DNA of 64,000 nucleotides from Ignavibacteria bacterium (GTDB lineage Bacteria; Bacteroidota; Ignavibacteria; Kapaibacteriales; Kapaibacteriaceae): NCBI GenBank assembly GCA_015709655.1, contig CP054181.1, positions 485,262 to 549,261 of the forward strand, read 5' to 3'. Shown piece by piece: positions 1 to 8,252 of this stretch (position 1 is its first letter; each line of letters starts with the position of its first letter). The notes under the pieces were generated by a model. It saw only the letters and a program-made list of their open reading frames with translations, ran no database searches and was not told where the DNA came from. The position numbers and the translations under genes were made by a program.

Positions 1-330
1 AACTCTCCTTTCCCGCTGGCTATTGTCCGCAAGGCAGCAGAAGGTAAATGGCTTAACGCTAATTACTACGATGATGCCGAGCTGTACAACTGCGTAAAAG
101 ACTACATGATTGAAACTCTGCGGAGTCACATTTCAATGGGATTACACACGTCGGTTGCATTTGTCCTCGGTAAAAAGAATGCTGATTTTATTCGCGACAT
201 TAACAACGAGCACAAGTTGTTTGGACGTTTGATTGTGCTGGATCATCCCCGCTACATTCAGCAGTACAAGTCCCGGCAGCGCGACGTTTATATTGACAAG
301 TATTTGCAGGCCTTTACGTCTGCCCGATAA
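1..330 (+). CDS. SMUG2-like uracil-DNA glycosylase family protein (DUF4918), 3' end only
   Basis: The gene is cut by the window edge: frame 1 is open from base 1 and 109 codons of the C-terminal part remain. The visible protein ends with LDHPRYIQQYKSR followed by a short helix. This resembles the C-terminal HPR-x-I-x-QYK segment of the DUF4918/SMUG2-like branch of the uracil-DNA glycosylase superfamily, where a His-Pro motif sits in the DNA-contacting loop. The likely role is removal of damaged bases in the cytoplasm. The N-terminal catalytic motif is outside the window, so the family call rests on the C-terminus alone. The next gene starts 6 bp downstream, which suggests co-transcription. 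Confidence 0.65.
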   Translation, partial: NSPFPLAIVRKAAEGKWLNANYYDDAELYNCVKDYMIETLRSHISMGLHTSVAFVLGKKNADFIRDINNEHKLFGRLIVLDHPRYIQQYKSRQRDVYIDKYLQAFTSAR

Positions 331-336
331 CTCATT

Positions 337-879
337 GTGAGTTCAGCCTTACACCATTGCGGCACCGTTTTTACCATTGGCCACTCTACCCGCAGTCTGG
401 CTCAGTTCACCGAATTGCTCACGGTACACTCGGTTCAGGTTTTGGCAGATGTTCGACGGTTCCCCTATTCACGGAAATACCCCCACTTTAACACTGACGT
501 ACTCCGAAACTCACTTGCCGAAAGCAACATCGTGTATCGGCATTATCCCGGATTAGGTGGCCGCCGACGCCCGAATCCCGACTCACGGAACACAGCATGG
601 CGCAACGCCTCATTTCGAGGATACGCAGACTATATGGAGACAGCAGTTTTTCAGACGGCAATTCAGGAGTTTCAGGAAGACGCCCTTCGTCGTGTTTGCG
701 CAGTTATGTGTTCCGAGGCAGTGTGGTGGCGCTGCCACAGAGCATTAATTGCCGACTTCCTAACCGCTCGGGGTTGGCAGGTGTTACACATTCTGAGTTC
801 TTCCACAGTGGAAGAACACTCCTATACTGAACCGGCGAGGATAGAGAACAACCGTGTTGTGTACACGCCCTCTCCTTAG
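337..879 (+). CDS. DUF488 domain protein
   Basis: A 180-residue cytoplasmic protein starting at GTG, only 6 bp after the preceding stop. Near the N-terminus it has TIGHSTRSLAQF, then ADVRRFPYSRKYPHFN around residues 37-52. Near the C-terminus it has CSEAVWWRCHR, the conserved Cys-Glu...Cys-His-Arg segment of DUF488. The biochemical role of DUF488 is not established. A second DUF488 protein of the shorter YeaO type lies at 14109-14459. The family assignment is firm and the function unknown. Confidence 0.85.
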   Translation: MSSALHHCGTVFTIGHSTRSLAQFTELLTVHSVQVLADVRRFPYSRKYPHFNTDVLRNSLAESNIVYRHYPGLGGRRRPNPDSRNTAWRNASFRGYADYMETAVFQTAIQEFQEDALRRVCAVMCSEAVWWRCHRALIADFLTARGWQVLHILSSSTVEEHSYTEPARIENNRVVYTPSP

Positions 880-902
880 GTTCGGCGATAAAACCACGAC
901 AC

Positions 903-1616
903 TTAATTAGAACGCTTCGTAGTCAGGGGGCGCAGTATGATTTCGTTGATCAGCATCGTATCTGGTGTTTCAAGAATGTGAACGATCGTATTGGCAACAT
1001 CGGCAGGCTGCAGCATTGACGGACTAGCGCTTATTCCGCTATCCTGAAAAAAACTGGTTTCAATCGAGCCCGGGCATACGCACGTTACCTTAATCCCGTG
1101 ATGTCGCAACTCCATGTAGAGGGATTCGCTGAAACCCCGGATACCAAACTTGCTGGCGCTGTAGGCCGTTGCCTCAGCCTTGCCCACCGTTCCGAGAACG
1201 GAACCAATATTCACAATGTGTGACGGTGAGTTCTTCCGTTTCATCAACCGAACCAGGCCAGACGTAACATAAAAAACGCCGTTCAGATTGGTATTCATCA
1301 TATTCGCCCATAGCTCGGTATCGGTTTCATCAACTTTTTTAAAGGCACCTATACCGGCATTATTGATCAGAATATCCGGACAATTGCTATCGGAAAATGA
1401 ATTATGAATCCACGATTCAACAGAGTCAGCCTTTGTTATATCCAGCTGCACCGGAACAAACAGGCTGCCAAGGGATGCCTGTATGCTCTCCAGCAGCGTC
1501 CGATTCCGCGCCACTCCGAATACCCGGACGCCTTTCTTCACAAGCGCCTCGCTCAGCGCATGCCCAAGCCCCCTGCTGGCCCCGGTGACCACAGCTGTTT
1601 TGCCCTGTACGTTCAT
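903..1616 (-). CDS. Short-chain dehydrogenase/reductase (classical SDR)
   Basis: A 237-residue Rossmann-fold oxidoreductase. It carries the glycine-rich nucleotide motif TGASRGLG (residues 11-18), NNAG (85-88), and the catalytic set N110, S139 and Y152-x3-K156. The PGSIET segment after the active site is also typical. The family reduces or oxidises carbonyl/hydroxyl substrates with NAD(P)H. The substrate cannot be read from the sequence. It is the last gene of a minus-strand group, 9 bp after the AhpD-like gene. A 3-ketoacyl-ACP reductase-like role is possible but unproven. Confidence 0.88.
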   Translation of the reverse strand: MNVQGKTAVVTGASRGLGHALSEALVKKGVRVFGVARNRTLLESIQASLGSLFVPVQLDITKADSVESWIHNSFSDSNCPDILINNAGIGAFKKVDETDTELWANMMNTNLNGVFYVTSGLVRLMKRKNSPSHIVNIGSVLGTVGKAEATAYSASKFGIRGFSESLYMELRHHGIKVTCVCPGSIETSFFQDSGISASPSMLQPADVANTIVHILETPDTMLINEIILRPLTTKRSN

Positions 1617-1625
1617 ACAATTACG

Positions 1626-1967
1626 TTATGTACTGATTTGATTCATTTCGCTGACAGCAATCGTGGCATGTGCCCATGCTGCTCCTGACCTCATTTCGGC
1701 AGCAACCCAAACGGCTTCCATAATCTCTTCGTTCGTAGCACCCTTGTGAGCAGCCTGGCGAACATGCGATTGAATGCAGTACGGACATTGGGTAACATGT
1801 GCCACAGCCACGGCAATGAGCTGTTTTGTTTTTTCATCTAAAGCACCGGCTGCAAACACTGTCCGGCTGAACTCACGCCATGCTTCGAACTGTTTGGGTG
1901 CTAAATCCTTTTTCTGACGGGTATTCTCGGCTGTTGCCTCGGGATATATGTGATGATGATTATTCAT
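1626..1967 (-). CDS. Carboxymuconolactone decarboxylase/AhpD-like protein
   Basis: A 113-residue all-helical protein with the CxxCxxxH motif of the AhpD family (C61, C64, H68; CPYCIQSH). In AhpD proteins the two cysteines form a redox-active pair that can act in alkyl hydroperoxide reduction. Other members decarboxylate gamma-carboxymuconolactone. The intact CxxC favours a thiol-redox role here. It is followed 9 bp later by the SDR gene. The His-rich N-terminus (NNHHHIYPE) may bind metal or may be incidental. Confidence 0.85.
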   Translation of the reverse strand: MNNHHHIYPEATAENTRQKKDLAPKQFEAWREFSRTVFAAGALDEKTKQLIAVAVAHVTQCPYCIQSHVRQAAHKGATNEEIMEAVWVAAEMRSGAAWAHATIAVSEMNQIST

Positions 1968-2037
1968 GATACGAGCTCGATACTATGAATTATTTTTACT
2001 TTCGTCGAAGTCAATACTGGTAAGGCGTAATCGGGAA

Positions 2038-2811
2038 CTACTTCTGGGCAATAATAGCATAGGAAATCAGATGATCTTCGTATTTGTTAAACACATCGCG
2101 CATTTCAAAAATCTTTTCCTTATCTGCCGGGTGCAGGAAGATATTTAACGAAATCAGCAGTGTTCGAAGCAGTCCCTCATCGTCAACCATACGCTTAAAC
2201 TTGAGTAGGTGCATTGGATTTTCTTCAACCGATTTAATCCGAAACCCTTCATTTTCAAGCAGGGTGCACCATTCGGTACGGGTCAGCGGTCTGGCGTTTA
2301 CCTTAATTGACTTTGCAAGGCTTTGCTGAACTTCTTTTTTAATATCATCCGAAATGTGATCCGGAACAAGGCCCAGCTCATGGATACCGTAACAGCCTCC
2401 CGGCTTAAGAATGCGATATGCTTCACGAATGATCTCCGACTTCCGGTGATCTGCCTGCATGGTAAGCATTGCCTCGCCAATCACCTTTGTTGCCGAGCCG
2501 TCTTGCAATCCAGTATCGGCAGCGCTAGTATTAACAATACCGTAACCATTGGAATTAATCTTTAACTGCAATAAAGCGGCTGCCTCTTCATTGAGCTCAA
2601 TACCAGTGTATGATTTGGGTTTCCTGTCTATCAGTAACGACGCCGTGTAGCCCATTCCGGGTGCAAACTCAACTACATTGTCATCATTATCAATATTCAG
2701 TCCTTGAACCAACTTCATCGTTAACTCACGTCCACCCGGCCTGAGTACCCGCTTCCCCATCTTGGCAAGCAACCAGTGTCCCTGTTCTGTATTTATTGTT
2801 TTATTACTCAT
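2038..2811 (-). CDS. Class I SAM-dependent methyltransferase
   Basis: A 257-residue protein with methyltransferase motif I VVEFAPGMGYT (about residues 46-56), an acidic ribose-binding end of strand 2 (GIELN), and a LKPGG motif typical of UbiE/SmtA-like small-molecule methyltransferases. The C-terminal part (from about residue 165) is a lid region without a recognisable signature. Substrate unknown. It lies 28 bp downstream of the RIC gene on the same strand and may be read from the same transcript, though the functional link is unclear. Confidence 0.8.
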   Translation of the reverse strand: MSNKTINTEQGHWLLAKMGKRVLRPGGRELTMKLVQGLNIDNDDNVVEFAPGMGYTASLLIDRKPKSYTGIELNEEAAALLQLKINSNGYGIVNTSAADTGLQDGSATKVIGEAMLTMQADHRKSEIIREAYRILKPGGCYGIHELGLVPDHISDDIKKEVQQSLAKSIKVNARPLTRTEWCTLLENEGFRIKSVEENPMHLLKFKRMVDDEGLLRTLLISLNIFLHPADKEKIFEMRDVFNKYEDHLISYAIIAQK

Positions 2812-2839
2812 TGCGAATCACGCATCTTCCTTTCCGCCG

Positions 2840-3565
2840 TTATGCCATAACCAGACTATCGGCCAGGCTGATTGACTTAGGGAAAAGGATGTTGTTTTCC
2901 AGATGGATATGCAGGTGCAGGTCGTCCTCGAACTCTTCCAGCATGGCCAGGGTCACCCTGTAGGTGTTACAGCCATCTTCGGGAACCGAATACCCCTTCG
3001 TTAACTCGGCAATCTTTTCAAACCGCTGTCCCTCGGCATCGTGTTCCGAAAGCATGGTTTCGATTGTTGCTTTAAGCTTTTCCAGTGTGGTGCTGTTCAG
3101 CGATGCCTCCTGCGGGTTCTGTACCATTTTTCGAATTGCAGGGAACAGAACTATTTCTTCCTTCTTCATGTGCTTGGCAAGCTCGCCAACCGACTCTGTA
3201 AACAACTGTCCCACATGTGCGAGTTCTGGATGATTCGACCCATGGACCCTAATGATTTTTTCAAGGTATGGCAGAATCTCCTGACTTTTTTGTTCTACAT
3301 AGCGGTGGTGTTTCTTCTCAACGTAATCGGCAAGCAAGTCCAGCGGCCACGACGAATAGTCAATCGACGTATTCTTGCTCTGGCTCATAACGGCTTCAAG
3401 CTCACTGATGAGAGTATCTGCGCTCAGATTCTTCTTCTCACAGGCTTCCTGAAGGCTGTTATGTCCGTTGCAACAAAAATCAATTCTATTTTTCTTGAAT
3501 ACAGAAGCTGTGCGGTAATCCAGCGCTACAAGTTCTCCAACCGGGGTTTCTTTGGTAATTGACAT
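2840..3565 (-). CDS. ric: Iron-sulfur cluster repair di-iron protein (RIC/ScdA/YtfE)
   Basis: A 241-residue protein with the ScdA N-terminal domain (residues about 1-75, with the C31-C32 pair in IDFCCNGH) followed by a hemerythrin-like four-helix domain. That domain carries the His/Glu ligands for a di-iron centre (HHRYVE, HGSNHPEL, HMKKEE, SEHDAEG, HIHLENNILFP). RIC proteins repair Fe-S clusters damaged by nitric oxide or peroxide in the cytoplasm. A paralogue with an extra N-terminal domain lies at 7178-8140. A short palindrome sits directly upstream (3582-3597), and an Rrf2-type regulator is encoded just upstream on the same strand. Confidence 0.93.
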   Translation of the reverse strand: MSITKETPVGELVALDYRTASVFKKNRIDFCCNGHNSLQEACEKKNLSADTLISELEAVMSQSKNTSIDYSSWPLDLLADYVEKKHHRYVEQKSQEILPYLEKIIRVHGSNHPELAHVGQLFTESVGELAKHMKKEEIVLFPAIRKMVQNPQEASLNSTTLEKLKATIETMLSEHDAEGQRFEKIAELTKGYSVPEDGCNTYRVTLAMLEEFEDDLHLHIHLENNILFPKSISLADSLVMA

Positions 3566-3581
3566 TATCTTTTCCTTTTAA

Positions 3582-3597
3582 TAAATAAGTTTATTTA
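3582..3597. promoter_or_regulatory. 16-bp inverted repeat upstream of ric, candidate operator
   Basis: Seven-base arms TAAATAA and TTATTTA are separated by GT, giving a near-perfect 16-bp palindrome. It lies 17-32 bp upstream of the ric start codon, between ric and the Rrf2 gene. Position and symmetry fit an operator for a dimeric regulator. The adjacent Rrf2 protein is the obvious candidate, but no matching copy was found at the second ric gene. Confidence 0.4.
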
Positions 3598-3666
3598 CGT
3601 CTTCTTGTTAATAATGGACTGTTGTGTACACGGGGTACTCTCCGTTCGTAATTCGGCTTGAGCCGG

Positions 3667-4098
3667 CTACCCTGCCAGGTAGGTCAGTCCCTTGTTCACG
3701 TTCTCGTACAAATCGCAGATTCGTTTTGAGATGCACATGGACTGGAACTGCTCGCGTATTGGCTTGAAACTTTCATGAAACGGACACGGTCTGCTATCAT
3801 TACACTCATTCAGTCCTAATCCGCAGTGATGGTATACTTCCTGGCCATCAATGGCTTCAACTACCCTGATAATTGGCTGCTGTGCTTGTTGCTCCGTTAT
3901 GTAGAACCCACCATGGGGTCCCTTTACACTGTGGATTATCTTCTTGTGTACCAATCTCTGCAATAGCTTTCCAACCGTATGTTCGTTTTCACCAATGTAT
4001 TCCGCAATCTCCTTAATGCTTGCTCTGCGGTCTGCATCCTGGATGGATCCAAGGTAGATCACAGCTTTTATCGAGGCCTTACATGTTAGGCTTAACAT
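3667..4098 (-). CDS. Rrf2-family transcriptional regulator with cysteine cluster (NsrR/IscR-like)
   Basis: A 143-residue winged-helix regulator beginning MLSLTCKASIKAVIYL, with a recognition region VGKLLQRLVHKK (42-53) and wing GPHGGFYI (60-67). Cysteines C92, C99 and C105 (spacing CX6CX5C) sit where IscR and NsrR bind a [2Fe-2S] or [4Fe-4S] cluster. Such proteins sense nitric oxide, oxidative stress or Fe-S status. It is the last gene of a tight five-gene operon (6898 to 3667), 4 bp after the SufT-like gene and just upstream of ric. It probably controls this locus. Confidence 0.88.
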   Translation of the reverse strand: MLSLTCKASIKAVIYLGSIQDADRRASIKEIAEYIGENEHTVGKLLQRLVHKKIIHSVKGPHGGFYITEQQAQQPIIRVVEAIDGQEVYHHCGLGLNECNDSRPCPFHESFKPIREQFQSMCISKRICDLYENVNKGLTYLAG

Positions 4099-4102
4099 AA
4101 CG

Positions 4103-4426
4103 TTACCTGTTTAAAAATTCTCGTCCACCCTCAGAAATGCAGTGATATCCCCAGGGTGGATCAAATGTGAGATTGACTTCAATTCCGCTTTCTGGAAATG
4201 ACTCCTGAAGCGACTGGGTTACGTTTTCAACAATCGACTCGCCCATCGGACAGAACTGAGTTGTAAGCGTCATATTACAGACAACTTTTTTCTGTGCCTC
4301 ATCAAAATTAACTTCATATATCAGCCCCAGGTCAACAACGTTGAGCCCAATTTCCGGGTCGTCAACAAATTTCAGGCCTGCTAACGCCGTCTGGCATAAG
4401 GTCTCATTATTCGTTACTGTGTTCAT
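4103..4426 (-). CDS. MIP18/DUF59-family metal-sulfur cluster assembly factor (SufT-like)
   Basis: A 107-residue protein of the DUF59/MIP18 family, with DPEIGLNVVDLGLIYEV (residues about 23-39) and a conserved cysteine in TTQFCPMG. It also has DPPWGYHCISEGG near the C-terminus. Family members (SufT, PaaD, CIA2) help insert or mature Fe-S clusters. Its start overlaps the stop of the upstream membrane-protein gene by 4 bp, and the Rrf2 gene follows after 4 bp. This supports one operon devoted to Fe-S or NO stress. Confidence 0.87.
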   Translation of the reverse strand: MNTVTNNETLCQTALAGLKFVDDPEIGLNVVDLGLIYEVNFDEAQKKVVCNMTLTTQFCPMGESIVENVTQSLQESFPESGIEVNLTFDPPWGYHCISEGGREFLNR

Positions 4427-5715
4427 ACTGTCACCATTTTATGGTTCATTACTTTAATTACGTTCCAGTTATACAAAACCGCCGCTGCAATCAAAACTAC
4501 CGAGCCAATCTGCAGCAGAGTAATAACTGAGTACACGATTCCAACTGTTACCAGAGCAAATCCAACAACGTACGTCACGGCCATAATATTGAAAACCGGC
4601 TGACTAAACAGGTCTTTAGGACTCGGCGTCTTACCCGAGGCAGATCGTTGTCGGTACACCTTATTCCAAACAATGAACGGCAACGTCTTAAACGTCATTC
4701 CCAGAATAATTGCCGTTAGCCAACCAAAGAAAATCACAAAACCATACGCGAGAACAAGCTCCTTCTTCTCGGCCTGTGTTGTAACCAACACGCCTATCAG
4801 AACAGCCATGATGATAATTGGCAACAGGAGCATCACAACCGACAGAAGCGAGATCTTCATCTGTTCATCCACAGCCTTACGGAGCCGGTGCTTATATGCC
4901 TGCTGACAGTAGTAGATAAAGATGCCAAGGGCAACTGCAATAAGTACCATAGGCAGGTAGTCAACGGTACGATTCGGTATAAGATAGAAGATAAAGAAGT
5001 ACATGATTAAGGCAGCGTTGATCAGCCAATACACAATCCACAGCAGGTTTGGATTTGAGTACTTTGAAATCAGGAACATCGGGATAAGCCGTGAGCCTAC
5101 GCCTAAAACCAGAAGTAAGAACCAGCCAACGATACCTGAGTGAGCATGGAGCGACAAATAGTGAAGTGAATCATAGGGAAGCAGGTTAAAACTAAAATTA
5201 TAGACCAGAGCCAACCCGTACAATACCGTCATCAGCAGCCAGGCAGTAGCTGTTACCACGAACACAGCATGAACATTCTCGCTCTTGCTCTGCTTCATGC
5301 TGGCAACTATGTTAATCAGGTATGCAATGATGGAAAACACAACAAGACGCCCCCCCCATTTGGCAGGGTCCATCATATTAAACGTATAAAACCCGTACAC
5401 TAGTAATGGAATGCCAACAGCAGCTAGAACAAACGATGCATACGCCAACCGATCGGAATACAGCTTCCCTTCAATCAGAACAGGCACCAGCTGATGGCTG
5501 GCCCCGATAATCAGCATGGTGGCCCAGCCCAAAGCCATCGTGTGGGTAATGGCAAGGATATTGGGTTCAAAGTAGTGACCGCCAAATGAACCCGTCGAAA
5601 AAAAGAGAAGCACCGTACCAGCCAGGAAGGATAAAGCACCATACCAGTAGAACGGTAGAACTACCTTGTACGACGTTGTCTTGATTGCCGGTGTGTTAAG
5701 AGCAGGACTAATCAT
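4423..5715 (-). CDS. Heme-copper oxidase subunit I/NnrS-like polytopic membrane protein
   Basis: A 430-residue protein with about 12 hydrophobic segments. Histidines in or beside membrane helices include H58 (ITHTMALGW), H74 (GASHQLVP) and the group H185/H190/H192 (LHYLSLHAHSGIVGW). They resemble the heme-ligand pattern of subunit-I-like proteins (cbb3 oxidase, NO reductase, NnrS). The usual copper-site HH pair and HxxxY were not found, so respiratory oxidase activity is doubtful. A heme-binding role in NO stress fits the neighbours. A run of eight G residues on the coding strand encodes WGGR (5350-5357). It overlaps the SufT-like gene by 4 bp. Confidence 0.7.
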   Translation of the reverse strand: MISPALNTPAIKTTSYKVVLPFYWYGALSFLAGTVLLFFSTGSFGGHYFEPNILAITHTMALGWATMLIIGASHQLVPVLIEGKLYSDRLAYASFVLAAVGIPLLVYGFYTFNMMDPAKWGGRLVVFSIIAYLINIVASMKQSKSENVHAVFVVTATAWLLMTVLYGLALVYNFSFNLLPYDSLHYLSLHAHSGIVGWFLLLVLGVGSRLIPMFLISKYSNPNLLWIVYWLINAALIMYFFIFYLIPNRTVDYLPMVLIAVALGIFIYYCQQAYKHRLRKAVDEQMKISLLSVVMLLLPIIIMAVLIGVLVTTQAEKKELVLAYGFVIFFGWLTAIILGMTFKTLPFIVWNKVYRQRSASGKTPSPKDLFSQPVFNIMAVTYVVGFALVTVGIVYSVITLLQIGSVVLIAAAVLYNWNVIKVMNHKMVTV

Positions 5716-5718
5716 TTC

Positions 5719-6534
5719 CTATTTATAAATTAACAGATGGACCTCATCGTCACGAATTTCATTTGCACGATATTCAAAGCCCCTTTCCTTTAGCTCAGGC
5801 AGCAGGAAAACGGGTATTCGTTTATGATATACGAACAGTGCCATTCCTTCTGCCAGGTGTTCAAGCTCGTCGAGTATCGTAAGCATTGGAAGTGGCATTT
5901 CTAACGCGCGGACGTCGATTGTTTTTAGTTTCTGATCGTACTTTTTAAGTAGATCGTCCCACCCTTCCGATCCAACGGCTTCCACCGTAATGGTTGTGGC
6001 AGCTCCCGTAGCTTCCTGCGGTTTCGAAAAGTACGTATATACCAGGTCCTCACTAATAACATCCGAGAAGCTCTGATATCCTTTCTTCCCCAGAAGCTGA
6101 ATAAGAGGCTCAGGTACGAACGTATTAATGAGTTTCAGGATTTTCCCATCGGGCAGTGTGTTCACCACGCCAAGGATTTGTGTGATCGGGTCACCACCCG
6201 ACTCAATTGTACTGCGCACGTCCAAGTCAACAACATTATCTTTTGTTAATGTTTGCATGAACACAGGGTAATCTTTTCCTACCGACTCCGTCTCCACACC
6301 TGTTGTTCTATCTACTATAAAGCCCAGCGGCTCTAGTTTGGCAAAGAAGTCTTCAACGCTACATCCGCCAATTTTGCTGGCCATGCTAATAGACGTACGG
6401 GCCGCCATCAGCCGCTGCAGCAGAGGGTTACGCAGTTTATTAAACTTAGGCGAGATGCTGATTATTGCCTCCATCGCCTGCGGATGATGTTTGATCAGCG
6501 TAGAAATCTTTGTATCGGCATTAATAGTGATCAT
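5719..6534 (-). CDS. DUF1858 + tandem DUF2249 domain protein
   Basis: A 271-residue cytoplasmic protein in three parts. The N-terminal DUF1858-like domain (about 1-72) contains HHPQAMEAI. A first DUF2249 domain follows (about 100-165, VVDLDVRS...LINTFVPEPL), and a second (about 204-271, KTIDVRALEMPLPM...LLPELKERG). DUF2249 is a TusA/SirA-like fold often encoded next to RIC, NnrS and denitrification genes, with no firmly known reaction. Here it sits between the cupin (14-bp overlap) and the membrane protein (3-bp gap). The second ric paralogue carries a fused DUF2249, which links this domain to RIC function. Confidence 0.82.
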   Translation of the reverse strand: MITINADTKISTLIKHHPQAMEAIISISPKFNKLRNPLLQRLMAARTSISMASKIGGCSVEDFFAKLEPLGFIVDRTTGVETESVGKDYPVFMQTLTKDNVVDLDVRSTIESGGDPITQILGVVNTLPDGKILKLINTFVPEPLIQLLGKKGYQSFSDVISEDLVYTYFSKPQEATGAATTITVEAVGSEGWDDLLKKYDQKLKTIDVRALEMPLPMLTILDELEHLAEGMALFVYHKRIPVFLLPELKERGFEYRANEIRDDEVHLLIYK

Positions 6535-6898
6535 ACGATTGCTGCTTGTTGGTGATACTGCCCAGAATAATCACACATTCATCGTCAGCATGATTTTGGA
6601 TTGAGTGCTTTGTTGATGCCGGGAAGATGTAAAATTCATTTGGTTGTGCTAAATACTCATCCCCACCGATTCTGATCAGCGGCTTCCCCGAAAGTACAAA
6701 GGCGTACTCTGTATGGTTCGGATGGAAGTGTTCCGGATAGGTCTGCTGCGGCAATATTCTAATTAATTTTACTGTTCCATTATCAACGTTCAGCAATTCT
6801 TTACGCTGCAGCTGCTGAAGCGTTCCTGTTTTCCATTCCAGTTTCGTAAGGTCAACCTTGTGATTTAACCCACGGGGATCATCGTTGAAATTCATCAC
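6521..6898 (-). CDS. Cupin-domain protein
   Basis: A 125-residue single-domain cupin. The first cupin motif is HFHPNHTEYAFVLSG (about residues 57-71), supplying two or three metal-binding His and the Glu. The second is in YIFPASTKHSIQN. Such small cupins bind a metal and act as sensors or small enzymes; the ligand is not evident. It is the first gene of the operon running to 3667 and overlaps the next gene by 14 bp. The 279 bp upstream (6899-7177) hold no gene and should contain the operon promoter; no clear operator was seen there. Confidence 0.82.
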   Translation of the reverse strand: MMNFNDDPRGLNHKVDLTKLEWKTGTLQQLQRKELLNVDNGTVKLIRILPQQTYPEHFHPNHTEYAFVLSGKPLIRIGGDEYLAQPNEFYIFPASTKHSIQNHADDECVIILGSITNKQQSYDHY

Positions 6899-7177
6899 AA
6901 TATTCCTTGTAACAGAACCATGGATAGCACATCATAAACTCACTGTTGCAATGTAAATCTAAACCAAGTCTAAACAAGCAGTCCCAGGTTCCTTTTTCTC
7001 GTGTGCGCGGCCTGATAACAAATTTACCGACTCTCAGTGCGGATTGCTGATGATTTTATCATCAGCCTCAAATGAGCAGTGCATGGGGGCTTCCCATGCG
7101 ATACCGAAAGCCCCCTGCGTTGGAATCGTGCAGCGGTGCCGCCGATACAATGGTACTGGCAGCACACAGAATTTGAA

Positions 7178-8140
7178 TCAGGACTTTTGAATTGACTTTT
7201 CTATCTCGAGAGCCTGCGGGAAGAGCAGGTTATTCTCCAGGTGGATGTGAAGGAGCAAGTCCTCTTCCATTTCTTCCAGCATACGGAAAAGCAAACTATA
7301 GCTGGCGCAGGCATCCTCGGGGAGCGTAAAACCATTCGTGTACTTCCTGATAGCGTGAAGGTTATTCCCCACTGCTTCATGGTCATGTTCCATCATGGCA
7401 ATCGGATTTTTCACCTCACCAAAATGCGGCGCCTGATAGGTTGCTGTTCCGTTCTTTACTGCTGTTATGTGTTTAATGTACGGGAAAAGAATTTGCTCTT
7501 CCTTTTCCACGTGCGACATTAACTCGGTGTAGTTTTCTTCTACCAGCAGGTGAACCTCAACCAATTCGGGATGCCTGCCGCCGTGTACTCTCATCACCTT
7601 GTCTGCATACATCCTGATATCCGGATAGTTCTTTCTAACGTACGAGTGATGGGTGTTCACAATGTAATCAGCCAGGAAGTCCGGACTCCACTCGTTATAC
7701 GGAAGCGGACGTGATCCCGTGATGGATTCTGTGTTTCGCAATTCCTGTTCTACTACTTCCGGATTAACACCGGCTTCTGCACATGCCTGGCGCACCGTTT
7801 TCTTTCCGCCACAGCAAAAATCCAAACCATACTTTCGAAATACCTGAGCTTTACGAATGTCCTGTGCTGCCAATTCACCAAGGGTTTCATTCGTTTCGGT
7901 TGTGCTGGGTATCGTGATCCGAATTCTCCACCACTCGGGGCCTGCTTCCAAGTACTCCCAGGTAAAAATATTCCCCCGTTCACTCAGCAGTTGATAATAA
8001 AGGGGCCTTGGATCATGGTCGTTAAGGATGATCAGATGCTCACCTTTGTTCAGCTCATCAAACCGAGCAAAAATCGTTGGGTGCTTCATTCGGGGCTCAA
8101 GAAGCGTGACGTTCAGAACGTTTTCGGCAGTTGTTTCCAT
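7178..8140 (-). CDS. DUF2249-RIC fusion, second iron-sulfur repair di-iron protein
   Basis: A 320-residue protein. Residues about 8-76 form a DUF2249 domain (LLEPRMKHPTIFARFDEL, with DHDPRPLYYQL). The remainder is a complete RIC/ScdA protein, with its N-terminal domain from residue 87 and the C109-C110 pair in LDFCCGG. The hemerythrin-like helices carry the same His/Glu set as the first copy (HHSYVRK, HGGRHPEL, HVEKEE, EHDHEAVG, HIHLENNLLFP). This fused form probably repairs nitrosylated clusters. It forms its own transcription unit, with a 32-bp perfect palindrome upstream. Confidence 0.92.
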   Translation of the reverse strand: METTAENVLNVTLLEPRMKHPTIFARFDELNKGEHLIILNDHDPRPLYYQLLSERGNIFTWEYLEAGPEWWRIRITIPSTTETNETLGELAAQDIRKAQVFRKYGLDFCCGGKKTVRQACAEAGVNPEVVEQELRNTESITGSRPLPYNEWSPDFLADYIVNTHHSYVRKNYPDIRMYADKVMRVHGGRHPELVEVHLLVEENYTELMSHVEKEEQILFPYIKHITAVKNGTATYQAPHFGEVKNPIAMMEHDHEAVGNNLHAIRKYTNGFTLPEDACASYSLLFRMLEEMEEDLLLHIHLENNLLFPQALEIEKSIQKS

Positions 8141-8194
8141 AAATGTGCGGTTAATAGTGGCTAATAGGAATCAAGCACAAAGCTACGAACAATT

Positions 8195-8226
8195 CAACAA
8201 AAAAGTAATTAATTACTTTTTTGTTG
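8195..8226. promoter_or_regulatory. 32-bp perfect palindrome between ric2 and the VOC gene
   Basis: A perfect inverted repeat centred on AATT|AATT, with arms of 16 bases (starting CAACAAAAAAGTAATT) and no spacer. It lies 55-86 bp upstream of the ric2 start codon and 27 bp past the stop of the upstream VOC gene. It could be an operator for ric2 or a bidirectional terminator, since it has A and T runs on both sides. The lack of a loop and the AT-rich core favour a protein-binding site. Confidence 0.55.
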
Positions 8227-8252
8227 CATGCAAATGACATTCACGCGCAAAC

